Below are positions 52,103-60,801 of a DNA stretch of 64,000 nt, piece by piece. The stretch comes from Proteiniclasticum sp. (GTDB taxonomy: Bacteria > Bacillota > Clostridia > Clostridiales > Clostridiaceae): contig NZ_DOPX01000024.1 in NCBI RefSeq assembly GCF_003514505.1, positions 61,009 through 125,008 of the forward strand. Reading direction: 5' to 3'. Below the pieces are notes generated by a model. The model saw nothing but the letters and a program-made list of their open reading frames with translations, ran no database searches and was not told the DNA's origin. The number at the start of each line of letters is the position of its first letter. The first letter of the stretch is position 1. A program made the translations under genes and the position numbers.

Positions 52103-53218
52103 ATGAGCAATTCTATTGGAGTCAAAAATGCGGTGAAACGCTTTGGGGATGTCACAGTCATTCCAGATCTGTCCATTGAAATCAAAAATGGAGAATTCTT
52201 CACGCTCCTCGGTCCCTCGGGCTGCGGAAAAACAACCCTTCTAAGAATGATTGCAGGCTTCAACAGCATCGAGGGAGGAGAGTTCAAGTTTGATGATAAA
52301 GTCATCAATGAAATCCCTGCCCACAAAAGAAACATCGGTATGGTGTTCCAGAACTATGCGATTTTCCCGCACCTTACGGTCAGGCAGAATGTGGAGTATG
52401 GTCTGAAGATCCGTAAAATGGAGAAGAAAGCCATGGAAAAAAGAGTGGATGATATTCTGGATGTGGTGAAGATCAAGGAGTATCAGGACAGACTTCCAGA
52501 ACATCTTTCCGGAGGACAGCAGCAAAGAGTGGCGTTAGCTAGAGCCATCGTCATTCACCCCAACGTCCTTCTCATGGATGAGCCTCTTTCCAATCTGGAT
52601 GCCAAGCTCCGAATTGAAATGAGAAGCGCCATCCGGGATGTTCAGAAGCAAGTGGGCATCACCACGGTCTATGTCACCCATGACCAGGAGGAAGCTCTGG
52701 CCATTTCTGACAGAATCGCTGTCATGAAGGGCGGGATCATCCAGCAGGTGGATGCGCCGGAAAAAATCTATACAAGGCCTTATAACGTGTTTGTGTCCAC
52801 CTTCATCGGTCACTCCAATCTGTTCCACGGCATCGTGGTCCAAGAGGAGAAAGGCATCGGCGTGGAGTTCATGGATGGCACAAAGACTTACCTCAATACT
52901 TTAGCGGATGTGACACCAGGGACGAAGGTCACCGTGGGGATCCGTCCAGAAGAGTTTGGGCTATCTGAAACAGGGATTCTTGCCAGAGTGAAGAACAAGA
53001 CCTTCCTTGGCAGATACATTGTCTATGAACTGGACCTTCCAGAAAATATGATTCTTCCTGGACAGAGCTCCATTGAGTTTTCCCAGGATCTTGGGCAAGC
53101 GGAGAAGCTTTATGAAGTGGGCGAAACATTCTTCCTGAGACCCAACCCTTCCAAGATCAATGTCTTTACTGAAGACGGGGAGAAGAGCCTGATAAAGGAT
53201 GTGAGATGGGATGGCTAA
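52103..53218 (+). CDS. ABC importer ATPase (FbpC/PotA type)
   Basis: The 371-residue ATPase has Walker A GPSGCGKTT, Q-loop VFQNYAIFPHLTV, signature LSGGQQQRVALARAI and Walker B VLLMDEPLSNLDAKLR. A C-terminal TOBE-type domain follows (VTVGIRPEEFGL). AAGGAG lies 8 bases before the ATG at 52103, so the longer frame from 52046 is rejected. It overlaps the permease gene by 8 bases. Confidence 0.94.
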   Translation: MSNSIGVKNAVKRFGDVTVIPDLSIEIKNGEFFTLLGPSGCGKTTLLRMIAGFNSIEGGEFKFDDKVINEIPAHKRNIGMVFQNYAIFPHLTVRQNVEYGLKIRKMEKKAMEKRVDDILDVVKIKEYQDRLPEHLSGGQQQRVALARAIVIHPNVLLMDEPLSNLDAKLRIEMRSAIRDVQKQVGITTVYVTHDQEEALAISDRIAVMKGGIIQQVDAPEKIYTRPYNVFVSTFIGHSNLFHGIVVQEEKGIGVEFMDGTKTYLNTLADVTPGTKVTVGIRPEEFGLSETGILARVKNKTFLGRYIVYELDLPENMILPGQSSIEFSQDLGQAEKLYEVGETFFLRPNPSKINVFTEDGEKSLIKDVRWDG

Positions 53219-54863
53219 AAAACGTTCCTTTACCTTCTGGTCCGGTGTGACCCTGGTCATCGTCCTCATTTTTACACTCTTTATTGTATATCCGCTCCTG
53301 TCGTTATTTGTCAGTGCTTTTAGAGATCCTGAGACCCAAGCCTTCACCCTGGAGAACTTCATGAAATTCTTCTCGAAAAAGTACTATATGAGAGCCCTTG
53401 GAAACAGCTTCAAGGTCACCACCCTGACCACGCTTCTGGCCGTGTTCATTGGTGCGCCTCTGGCGTATCTCACCACGGCTTTCAAAATCAAAGGGAAGGG
53501 ACTTCTGGATATTCTTATCATCATTTCCATGCTGTCTCCACCTTTCATCGGGGCTTATTCCTGGGTGCTCCTTGCAGGAAGAAGCGGCGTGATCACTACT
53601 TTTGTCAGAAATACCTTTGGGATTGAACTGGGGTCCATCTATGGATTCGGCGGTATCCTGCTGGTGCTGACCTTAAAGCTTTATCCCTACATCTATATGT
53701 ACACCAAGGGCACTCTGAAGAAAGTGGATGCCTCCCTCATCGAAGCCAGTGAAAGCCTGGGCTGCTCCGGCATCAAGAAAATCTTTACCGTCATCATGCC
53801 GCTGATTACCCCCACCATCCTTGCCGGAGGCCTCATCGTGTTTATGAATGCTCTGGCGGATTTCGGTACACCGATGCTCATCGGAGAAGGGTTCGTGGTC
53901 ATGCCGGTTCTTATCTACAATGAGTTCATCAGTGAGATGGGCGGTTCTGCAAGCTTTGCAGCGGCCATCGCGGTGATCCTTGTTATGGTGACCTCTGTGA
54001 TGTTTGTGCTGCAGAAGTATGTGGTGAACAAAAAATCCTTCACCATGAGCTCCTTAAGACCCATCCAGGCAAAGGAGCTGAAAGGATGGAAAAATATAGC
54101 AGCCCATGTGCTGATTTATTTCATTGTCCTTATTTCCATCATCCCTCAGGCCACAGTCATCTACACTTCTTTCAAAGCCACCTCAGGAGCCATCTTTGTC
54201 AAAGGCTTCTCCCTGGAAAGCTACAGAAAGATCTTCACAAGCCTGGGCGGACCCATTGTGAACACCTATAAATTCGGCATCATTGCCATCGTCATCATTG
54301 TGCTCCTTTCCATGTTCATCTCCTACCTCACCACCCGAAGAAAGAGCACACTGACAAACATCATCGATACCCTGACCATGTTCCCTTATATCATTCCGGG
54401 ATCTGTTCTTGGTATCACGCTTCTCATCAGCTTCAATGACAAGCCACTGATCTTAAGCGGCACGAGTCTTATCATCATTGTGGCCTTTGTGGTGAGAAGA
54501 ATGCCTTATACGCTCCGCTCCAGTGCGGCGATCCTGTACCAGATCAGCCCCAGCATGGAAGAAGCTGCGGTGAGTCTTGGAGACTCTCCGGTGAAGTCTT
54601 TCTTTAAAGTCACGGCCATCATGATGCTTCCAGGGGTGCTCTCCGGTGCCATTTTAAGCTGGATCACCATCATTAATGAGCTCAGCGCTTCTGTCATCCT
54701 GTATACCGGTGACACCAGAACCATGTCGGTGTCCATTTATACAGAAGTCATCCGGGCAAGCTATGGAACGGCTGCGGCGCTCGCCAGTATCCTGACACTC
54801 ACCACGGTGGTTTCGCTTCTCATCTTCTTCAAAGTATCTGGAAAGAAGGAAATCAGTCTCTAG
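53211..54863 (+). CDS. Fused ABC importer permease (FbpB type, two BPD domains)
   Basis: The 550-residue permease has about twelve membrane helices and two binding-protein-dependent transport domains in one chain. The EAA loops are EASESLGCSGIKKIFTVIM and EAAVSLGDSPVKSFFKVTA. Fused permeases of this kind are usual for FbpB, AfuB and PhnU-type systems. With the upstream ATPase and lipoprotein it forms a complete importer. Confidence 0.93.
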   Translation: MAKKRSFTFWSGVTLVIVLIFTLFIVYPLLSLFVSAFRDPETQAFTLENFMKFFSKKYYMRALGNSFKVTTLTTLLAVFIGAPLAYLTTAFKIKGKGLLDILIIISMLSPPFIGAYSWVLLAGRSGVITTFVRNTFGIELGSIYGFGGILLVLTLKLYPYIYMYTKGTLKKVDASLIEASESLGCSGIKKIFTVIMPLITPTILAGGLIVFMNALADFGTPMLIGEGFVVMPVLIYNEFISEMGGSASFAAAIAVILVMVTSVMFVLQKYVVNKKSFTMSSLRPIQAKELKGWKNIAAHVLIYFIVLISIIPQATVIYTSFKATSGAIFVKGFSLESYRKIFTSLGGPIVNTYKFGIIAIVIIVLLSMFISYLTTRRKSTLTNIIDTLTMFPYIIPGSVLGITLLISFNDKPLILSGTSLIIIVAFVVRRMPYTLRSSAAILYQISPSMEEAAVSLGDSPVKSFFKVTAIMMLPGVLSGAILSWITIINELSASVILYTGDTRTMSVSIYTEVIRASYGTAAALASILTLTTVVSLLIFFKVSGKKEISL

Positions 54864-54953
54864 AATTCTAGTGGCGGGAAGTTGTAAACTCGAGTAGAAT
54901 AGAGTTTGGTATTACATGTTTTAATTGGTCATATGGAACCATGGAGGGAATAA

Positions 54954-56675
54954 ATGAAAAAGAGAACTCACAGTTATTTTAAGGATGACATCCGGCGAAT
55001 GCTACTTCTCTATGCATTTTTGCCCGCCATGGTTCTTACTTTTCTTCTTCTTTTTATGTTCTTCTTTTACTGGAACATGGAGCTGAAAAATACAGTAGAG
55101 GCGGAGAACAATCTCATGGCAGAGAAGTTTCAGGAAGCTTCTCTGAACTACAGCGATTTCATGGAAGAGCTTTCCCAGGATGAGGAAGTGTTTTCTGGAG
55201 AACTTTCTTCCGGCCAGCGTGCTGAGATCTATGACCGGTTTTACAGCGTCAGTAACGACATGAAGATCAACGGGGATCTTTATCTTTTCCTGAATGAAAA
55301 GGAGCCCATTTTACTTGGCAGGAAAAATCTTCCTTACTATCTGGAAGGGCAGAGCTATGGGAACTGGGGCATCTTCAACATGATGAAGGCAAGAAAGGAA
55401 ACCCTCTCTGTCCGGGTTATGGAAGAGTCCGAGGGCAACATGCAGCTGGTTTTCGGCCGGCAGGTTCTAAAAGAGGGAGTCCCTGTAGGATATATCGTCA
55501 TCGTCATGGATGGCAGGCAGTTCCGGGTGCTTTTGTCGGAGCAGTCCTCCCAGACCGTGGTGACGGATGCCATGGGGAGAGCGTATATTACAAACAACTA
55601 TACCTTTCTAGACAATCTCAACCGGATGACCCTGGAGCTGACGCCGGAAGAAAGGATTCTGGAAACCCAGAAGGATGGGTATTACTTGAGAGGAACAGAG
55701 ATTCTTAATGGCGAACTGAGAATCTATTCCATGAGAAACATCAACAGCCAGATGAGCTTTTTCTTCACCCTTGGCGGAGTGCTTCTTCTGGTCTTCGGAC
55801 TGATCATTCTTCTGGTTCTTTACAGCACCAAAAAAATGGCTGCATCCAAAACGGAAGATCTCTATAAGATCATCGATGCCTTTAAGGGAGCCCAGGAAGG
55901 GGACTTTACCGTGAAGACGGAAATCCGCAGCCATGATGAGTTTCAGACCATCGGCGATTCCTTCAATGAGATGCTGGAAAAGCTCAAGGTCCAGATCGAG
56001 CGGAACAAGGAAATGACGGAAAGGCTCTCTGCCACGCAGCTTCGGCAGCTGAGATCCCAGTTCAATCCGCATTTTCTCTATAACACCCTGGACAACATCC
56101 GCTTCATGGTGCATTTTAAGCCGGAGGACGCCAGCAGCATGATTCTCAGCCTGTCGAACCTTCTTCGCTACAGTCTGGACAATCAAAGGGAAGAAGTGCC
56201 TCTTTCACTCGATATGGAGTATACAGAGAACTACCTGAAGATCATGAAGTTCCGGTATGGGGATAGGCTCTCCTATGCGGTGAATATGGAGGAATGTGCC
56301 AAAGAAGTGCCCATTCCGAAGCTTCTCATCCAGCCCATGATCGAAAATGCCATCAAGTACGGCTATGAAGGTAAAGACCACCTCCATGTGAGTATTTCGG
56401 CCTTTATGCGGGAGAAAGAAATGGTTTTGGTCTGTGAAGACAATGGGGCGGGTATGAAAAAAGAAACGGAGGAAGAGATTCTTCAGCTTTTATCGGAGGA
56501 TGCGGAATCCAGTTCTCATCTGGGTCTTTTCAATATCCACCGGAGACTGAAGCTGAGATATGGGGATGAAGCTGGAATTGAGATCATTTCCAGCGAAGGT
56601 GCTGGGACAAGGGTGGAGGTTTCTGTGCCCCTCCTGAAAGAAATAGAGTCTATGAAAGGAGCTGAAGCAGGATGA
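54954..56675 (+). CDS. YesM-type sensor histidine kinase
   Basis: The 573-residue protein has a short basic N-terminus, a first membrane helix (about 15-38), an extracellular sensor domain (about 40-260) and a second helix (about 262-285). A HAMP region, a HisKA_7TM-like phosphoacceptor block with His373 in LRSQFNPHFLYNTLDN, and an ATPase domain with QPMIENAIKYGYEG and EDNGAGM follow. YesM-type kinases pair with AraC-type response regulators and often control nearby ABC importers. The response regulator gene overlaps its stop. Confidence 0.93.
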   Translation: MKKRTHSYFKDDIRRMLLLYAFLPAMVLTFLLLFMFFFYWNMELKNTVEAENNLMAEKFQEASLNYSDFMEELSQDEEVFSGELSSGQRAEIYDRFYSVSNDMKINGDLYLFLNEKEPILLGRKNLPYYLEGQSYGNWGIFNMMKARKETLSVRVMEESEGNMQLVFGRQVLKEGVPVGYIVIVMDGRQFRVLLSEQSSQTVVTDAMGRAYITNNYTFLDNLNRMTLELTPEERILETQKDGYYLRGTEILNGELRIYSMRNINSQMSFFFTLGGVLLLVFGLIILLVLYSTKKMAASKTEDLYKIIDAFKGAQEGDFTVKTEIRSHDEFQTIGDSFNEMLEKLKVQIERNKEMTERLSATQLRQLRSQFNPHFLYNTLDNIRFMVHFKPEDASSMILSLSNLLRYSLDNQREEVPLSLDMEYTENYLKIMKFRYGDRLSYAVNMEECAKEVPIPKLLIQPMIENAIKYGYEGKDHLHVSISAFMREKEMVLVCEDNGAGMKKETEEEILQLLSEDAESSSHLGLFNIHRRLKLRYGDEAGIEIISSEGAGTRVEVSVPLLKEIESMKGAEAG

Positions 56676-57433
56676 TTCGAGTGCTCATAGTGGAAGATGA
56701 AGAATTCATCAGAAAAGGTCTGGTCCATACCATGGATTGGCTGAAAATGGACTGCCTTGTGGTGGGAGAAGCGGAAAATGGAGAAGAGGGCTATGAGAAA
56801 ATTCTGGATCTCAAACCGGATGTGGTTCTTACAGATATCCGAATGCCGAAACTGGACGGCATCACCATGATCGAAAAAGCCAAGAAGGAAGTGAAGTTCC
56901 ATTCCATTCTTCTCACAAGCTACGCGGAGTTTGACTATGCCAAGCGCGCCATTACCCTGGATGTTTCCTCTTATCTTCTGAAACCTGTTTCTGAGAAGGA
57001 ACTGGAGGAGGCCATGGAGAGGATCCGGACGGATCTTAAGATCTACAAGGATCCCAGGGAAGAGGAAAAGAATCCGCTTCTGCGGGAAATGGAAGACATC
57101 ATGGCCCAGGGAAGTGCCACCAATTACTACGTGGTGGAAACCATAAAAGCCATCACCAAAGAGTATGGGAGTAGAATCAGTATTGAGACTGTTTCTTCAG
57201 AGCTGGGGGTGAGCCCCAGTTATCTCAGCAGAAAATTCAAGGAAGTCACAGGAAAGACATTCCTTGAAGTGCTTCATGAGTATCGGATCATTCAGAGTGC
57301 GAAGCTTCTCGCCACGGGCAAGTACCGGGTGGGGGAAGTGGCGGACCTCAGTGGGTTTTCGGATTACAAGCACTTCTACAGTGTCTTCAAAAAATATACG
57401 GGGATTGCACCCACAGAGTACACGAAAGGATAG
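56672..57433 (+). CDS. YesN-type response regulator with AraC DNA-binding domain
   Basis: The 253-residue protein has an N-terminal receiver domain with Asp55 in VVLTDIRMPKLDG, and Lys in SYLLKPVSEKEL. A C-terminal AraC domain has ISIETVSSELGVSPSYLSRKFKE and VGEVADLSGFSDYKHFYSVFKKYTGI-type helices (about residues 170-250). It overlaps the kinase gene by 4 bases and should activate the importer operon upstream. Confidence 0.93.
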   Translation: MIRVLIVEDEEFIRKGLVHTMDWLKMDCLVVGEAENGEEGYEKILDLKPDVVLTDIRMPKLDGITMIEKAKKEVKFHSILLTSYAEFDYAKRAITLDVSSYLLKPVSEKELEEAMERIRTDLKIYKDPREEEKNPLLREMEDIMAQGSATNYYVVETIKAITKEYGSRISIETVSSELGVSPSYLSRKFKEVTGKTFLEVLHEYRIIQSAKLLATGKYRVGEVADLSGFSDYKHFYSVFKKYTGIAPTEYTKG

Positions 57434-57444
57434 GATTGTGAGAT

Positions 57445-58263
57445 ATGACAGATGTTACAAGGATCATGCTTTTCAGCGATATGGATGGAACGCTTCTGGG
57501 CGATAATATGAGAGTGTCCGAGAAGAATAAAAAGGCCATTGACAGATTTATTGAGGCAGGAGGCACCTTCGGCATTGCCACGGGGAGAAGCCAGGTGAAT
57601 GTGAAGCCTTTTATTGAAGGGGTCTCCATCAATGGCCCTTCCATTCTCTATAATGGAGCCATGCTGTATGACTTTTATCAGGAGAAAGTCGTTGATGTGG
57701 TGACTTTAGAGAAAGAGGGCCTGAAGGATGTGATGAAATGGATCCTTCAAACCTATCCGGAAGTGATGATTTTTGTGTACACAAAAGAGGAGAGCCATCT
57801 ATTGTCCGGAAAAGATCTGGCGGATGAGAGTATTCTAAAAGACCATGAGCCATATGTGGTGTCGGAGCTTTCTCGTATAGAGCAGGAGTCTTGGGTAAAG
57901 ATACTCCTTGCTGGCATCGGAGAAGACTTGGAAGCCATCCGAAGACATTTGGAGGAAAAGGATCCAGACCACTACAGATGGGTATCCTCAGCGGATATTT
58001 TTCTGGAGATTCTTCCTGCTCATGTGTCAAAATCCACCATGTTCCCAAAACTGAAGAAAACCTTCGGAGAGGAGATGCGTATTGTGGTTCTCGGAGACTA
58101 CTATAACGATGTGGAGATGCTGAAAGAAGCGGACTACAGTGTGGCCATGGGGAATGCGCCGGAAGACCTTAAAGCCCTGGCCAAGGACGTGACAGGCTTC
58201 AATTATGAAGATGGTGTAGCGCAGTTTATTGAGAGGCTTTTGAAGGGTGAGATAGTACTATAA
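57445..58263 (+). CDS. Cof-type HAD phosphatase
   Basis: HAD motif I FSDMDGTLLG carries Asp12 and Asp14, motif III has KSTMFPKLKK, and motif IV GDYYNDVEML. The large type-IIB cap marks the Cof/YidA subgroup, whose members often hydrolyse sugar phosphates or phosphosugars. It follows the response regulator by 11 bases and ends the operon, suggesting it processes the imported compound. A strong shared terminator follows. Confidence 0.88.
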   Translation: MTDVTRIMLFSDMDGTLLGDNMRVSEKNKKAIDRFIEAGGTFGIATGRSQVNVKPFIEGVSINGPSILYNGAMLYDFYQEKVVDVVTLEKEGLKDVMKWILQTYPEVMIFVYTKEESHLLSGKDLADESILKDHEPYVVSELSRIEQESWVKILLAGIGEDLEAIRRHLEEKDPDHYRWVSSADIFLEILPAHVSKSTMFPKLKKTFGEEMRIVVLGDYYNDVEMLKEADYSVAMGNAPEDLKALAKDVTGFNYEDGVAQFIERLLKGEIVL

Positions 58264-58313
58264 GAGCTCATAGAAACACAATTTCTACTCTTTAAAATCC
58301 AATGTAAAATGAG

Positions 58314-58340
58314 AAAGGCAAACCATGCGGTTTGCCTTTT
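58314..58340. terminator. Bidirectional terminator between convergent genes
   Basis: AAAGGCAAACC (58314-58324) pairs with GGTTTGCCTTT (58329-58339) around ATGC. The stop of the reverse DUF1062 gene lies within its right arm. Confidence 0.88.
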
Positions 58341-58659
58341 ATAATCTCATTTCTGCTTTGTTTCGTTTCAAAAAATCAACATTGTTTCCAAAAGTACTGG
58401 CTGTATCTGCATCATTAGAAAGAAAGAGTTCATAGAGTTCCCGGGAAATCTTAGCTGGCTTAGTTCTCTCATAGATGGTTAGATTCCAGGAGTGCTTACA
58501 CTTTTTACAGCGATAGATAAGCCAGACATCTACTTTGTTGCCATTGGCATTCACTCTAAATTTTCCGGAGTTTTGAAACTCCTGTTTTTTTCCACAGCCA
58601 CCGCAACGATGAAACACTTTTATCTTGCGGTGCTCAGTTTGCATTATCCGAAACTCCAT
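58339..58659 (-). CDS. DUF1062-type zinc-ribbon protein
   Basis: The 106-residue protein has two CxxC pairs, FHRCGGCGKKQEF and YRCKKCKHSWN, which should form a zinc ribbon, followed by a basic helical tail. It resembles the N-terminal part of DUF1062 proteins and is shorter than the family form I recall. Internal in-frame Met at residue 6 is a possible start. It overlaps the upstream HTH gene by 26 bases, so its translation is probably coupled to that gene and thus to the leader control upstream. Confidence 0.7.
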   Translation of the reverse strand: MEFRIMQTEHRKIKVFHRCGGCGKKQEFQNSGKFRVNANGNKVDVWLIYRCKKCKHSWNLTIYERTKPAKISRELYELFLSNDADTASTFGNNVDFLKRNKAEMRL

Positions 58660-58918
58660 TTTTTACAGTTCGAATAATTCGCTGAATACTTTTTTCTGAA
58701 AGTGCATACTTTTTAACAAGTTCGTTGCTGGTGTATCCATTACAGTATTCTGTATAGATCGTCAGATTTCTTCTCTGGTAATATCCTTTTGCATCGGTTC
58801 TGCTTCCCCATTCCTGTTTCTCCGAAACCGGAATATAGATGGCTTTCCCGTGGACATACTGCTGAATTTCCTCTAGTAGTTTTTGGGGCAGAACTTCTTC
58901 TGCTCGAATATAGCTCAC
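58634..58918 (-). CDS. CD3324-family HTH protein
   Basis: The 94-residue protein starts at GTG behind AGGAGG (5-base spacing). The N-terminal RAEEVLPQKLLEEIQQYVHGK and the C-terminal helix-turn-helix (NELVKKYALSEKSIQRIIR) match the small CD3324/Mor-activator-like family. It probably binds DNA. Its start codon and ribosome binding site can be paired with upstream RNA arms, and a 9-codon leader lies ahead (see attenuator). The DUF1062 gene overlaps its end. Confidence 0.8.
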   Translation of the reverse strand: MSYIRAEEVLPQKLLEEIQQYVHGKAIYIPVSEKQEWGSRTDAKGYYQRRNLTIYTEYCNGYTSNELVKKYALSEKSIQRIIRTVKNGVSDNAN

Positions 58919-59000
58919 TTTATCCTCCTATTTTTTACAGGTAGCAGGATTCATCTGAGCATAGATTTAATATCTTTTATTTATGCTCAGACTACTGAGC
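58909..59000 (-). promoter_or_regulatory. Candidate ermC-style translational attenuator
   Basis: On the reverse strand four arms can be drawn. Arm 1 GCTCAG (59000-58995) is the last two sense codons of the leader ORF. Arm 2 CTGAGCATA (58990-58982) pairs with arm 1 over 6 bases, or with arm 3 TATGCTCAG (58963-58955) over 9 bases. Arm 3 can instead pair with TGAGC-T-ATA (58917-58909), which contains the CD3324 start codon. Inside that pairing ATCCT (58950-58946) matches AGGAT in the ribosome binding site (58926-58922). The two states are mutually exclusive. Confidence 0.65.
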
Positions 59001-59021
59001 CTTAACTAATTTTTTCATCAT
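58992..59021 (-). CDS. Leader peptide of nine residues, MMKKLVKAQ
   Basis: This short ORF lies directly behind AGAAAGGAG (10-base spacing) and about 20 bases from the predicted transcription start. Its last codons, GCT CAG, form arm 1 of the downstream hairpin. A ribosome stalled near its end would free arm 2 to pair with arm 3 and so release the CD3324 start. No coding statistics can be used at this length; support comes from its signals and placement. Confidence 0.55.
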   Translation of the reverse strand: MMKKLVKAQ

Positions 59022-59047
59022 AAATAAAACACTCCTTTCTGTAATCG

Positions 59048-59076
59048 ATTATATATGGAAATAAATCATTTTTAAA
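59048..59076 (-). promoter_or_regulatory. Promoter of the attenuator, CD3324 and DUF1062 unit
   Basis: On the reverse strand TTTAAA (59076-59071) and a perfect TATAAT (59053-59048) are 17 bases apart. Transcription would begin near 59041, only a few bases before the leader ribosome binding site. Confidence 0.75.
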
Positions 59077-59185
59077 CCTCAAGTTTGATTCTAATCATCT
59101 ATGATCCAAGATCTTATGAAGTATATAAAACTATGCACCTACTGAACTCAAAGATGTTCTCTGCAGAGAAGGTACATAGGACATA

Positions 59186-59229
59186 AAAAGAAACCGCTGC
59201 TGGCATTTTATCAGCCCTGACAGCGGTTT
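59186..59229 (-). terminator. Intrinsic terminator of marR
   Basis: On the reverse strand AAACCGCTG (59229-59221) pairs with CAGCGGTTT (59199-59191), followed by CTTTTTATG. The loop is long and may fold further. Confidence 0.82.
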
Positions 59230-59255
59230 TTAAGATTATGTATAAAGGAAGTAAA

Positions 59256-59702
59256 CTACTCTTCTTCTGAAGGCTTCGTAGGGTTTTCTGAAAGTATCTC
59301 CAGAAGATCATCCAAGGAACTGAGGATTGTATCCACATTATACTTGGGATCATCAATCCCTTTGAAGGTGGTCATGAGGGTGCTTTCTTTACAAAGCTCA
59401 TGGCAGGTGCTTTCTTTGCCCACCAGGGAGACTTTTCTCTGATCACTTTCACAGACGTGGTTTTCTATATAGCCCACCTCAATGAGTTTCCGGATGGCTT
59501 TGGATGCGGTGCTTTTTTTCATGCCCAGCCGTTCGCAGACGCTCTGAAGATCTGTATGAGGATTGTTTTTCACATCCAGCACAATCATCAGTTCAGATGG
59601 ATTGAGATCTTCCTCCTTTGCGATTTCAGCAAGGCTCAAACTCATGAGATGGTTGATCTTTAATAGTTTGGTATACAGGGCATCCATGGTTTCAAAGTTC
59701 AT
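59256..59702 (-). CDS. MarR-family regulator
   Basis: The 148-residue protein has a MarR winged helix with LNPSELMIVLDVKNNPHTDLQSV and GMKKSTASKAIRKLIEVGYIENH, and an acidic C-terminus. The ATG at 59702 follows AAGGAGG; a longer frame to 59729 lies upstream of that site. Two or three Cys residues (for example in VCERLG, CESDQR, CHELCK) could sense quinones or oxidants. Its own promoter overlaps a box shared with the reductase-dioxygenase promoter, so it most likely represses all three genes. Confidence 0.88.
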   Translation of the reverse strand: MNFETMDALYTKLLKINHLMSLSLAEIAKEEDLNPSELMIVLDVKNNPHTDLQSVCERLGMKKSTASKAIRKLIEVGYIENHVCESDQRKVSLVGKESTCHELCKESTLMTTFKGIDDPKYNVDTILSSLDDLLEILSENPTKPSEEE

Positions 59703-59816
59703 ATTTATCAGCCTCCTTCCACCTGACATTGGTGATGGATAAAATGTTCAGCTTTTTTCTATAGGGAAACAAGCTCTGAAGACCTTAGGCCTCAGAGCTT
59801 TATCATCCGTCAAGTA

Positions 59817-59849
59817 ATTATACCGTCCATCTGTTCACTTTTCAACTAA
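59817..59849 (-). promoter_or_regulatory. marR promoter with MarR box C
   Basis: On the reverse strand TTGAAA (59845-59840) and TATAAT (59822-59817) are 17 bases apart, a near-ideal promoter. The -35 lies within TTAGTTGAAAAGT (59849-59837), 13 bases identical to the boxes before the FMN reductase gene. A 9-base perfect hairpin (AAGCTCTGA with TCAGAGCTT, about 59771-59801) lies in the marR leader. Confidence 0.82.
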
Positions 59850-59883
59850 GCTGCGACAGATTCCTTTTGGGTCTGAGCTTTTT

Positions 59884-60801
59884 TTACGCTGCTTTCGTGT
59901 CAACTTCCAGTTTGATTTTGATATGGGAAGGATCGTAGAGGTATTCTCCATCTTCTTCCTGGAAGGTTTCCACCTTTGCTGCTTCAAGCCTGTTCTTCAG
60001 CGCCAGATAGTCTTCCTTTCCGGATAAAACCAGAGTATAGAAATCCAGACCAACTGCATCTTCAGGAGCAGGGGTATCGGTCTGTTTCCAGGAGTTGAAG
60101 GCAACTACATGGTACTGCTCTTCCTCAAGACCCACATCACCCATGGCGAAGCTTCTCATCATGAGTCCTTCCGCAAATCCCATGACATCTCTGTAAAAGG
60201 TCAGCATATCGCTTAGATTGGAGCCATATAAGTGGATGTGTCCCATTTCCATGTCTTCCAGCGGGCTGTCCACTTTCTCATTCTCAGATAGATGCTGGAA
60301 GAGCTCCTCCAGATCCAGGGGGTCACGTCCGTCAGTCAGGGTGCCGTCGGTATAAAGAAACTTCAGGTCACCTGCTTTTTCCACGTAGTGTCCGCGCTCT
60401 TTCGTTCGAACATAGAGCTCAATGTCATTTCCTTCCAGATCCTTCAGATAAGTGGTCTTGGACATGCCATGGTCTGTGGGGGAGTTGGGGTATTTCACCG
60501 CAAAAAGCATGGCAATGGCTTTGGCCAGTTCCTTTTCACTGGGGTAGAGCAGGGCGAAATGATACATGCCTGTGGTGTTTGAGTATCTTTTCAGATCCTC
60601 AACTCTTCTTAAATAGAGAAGAGGCTTTTTGGTATCTCCGAGGACAGCATGATCTTCACTTTCTTCATGGAGGGTCATCTTCAGCACTTCCTTGTAGAAG
60701 GCGGTCTGTTCTTTCAGATGCTTCACTTTCAGATGCACGAGACCCAGACGGGTTTTGGGAGACAGCTTTGCCTCACCGGAGGTATAGGGAACTGTTTTCA
60801 A
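59884..60801 (-). CDS. VOC-family dioxygenase, CatE-like
   Basis: The 305-residue protein has two VOC (glyoxalase/extradiol dioxygenase) modules, the first starting LGLVHLKVKHLKEQTAFYKE, the second MGHIHLYGSNLSDMLTFYRD. Candidate metal ligands are the His residues at these starts and Glu in GNDIELYV. Bacillus relatives (CatE, MhqA) degrade catechol-like compounds under control of MarR-type quinone sensors. It directly abuts the FMN reductase gene and precedes marR. Confidence 0.87.
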   Translation of the reverse strand: MKTVPYTSGEAKLSPKTRLGLVHLKVKHLKEQTAFYKEVLKMTLHEESEDHAVLGDTKKPLLYLRRVEDLKRYSNTTGMYHFALLYPSEKELAKAIAMLFAVKYPNSPTDHGMSKTTYLKDLEGNDIELYVRTKERGHYVEKAGDLKFLYTDGTLTDGRDPLDLEELFQHLSENEKVDSPLEDMEMGHIHLYGSNLSDMLTFYRDVMGFAEGLMMRSFAMGDVGLEEEQYHVVAFNSWKQTDTPAPEDAVGLDFYTLVLSGKEDYLALKNRLEAAKVETFQEEDGEYLYDPSHIKIKLEVDTKAA

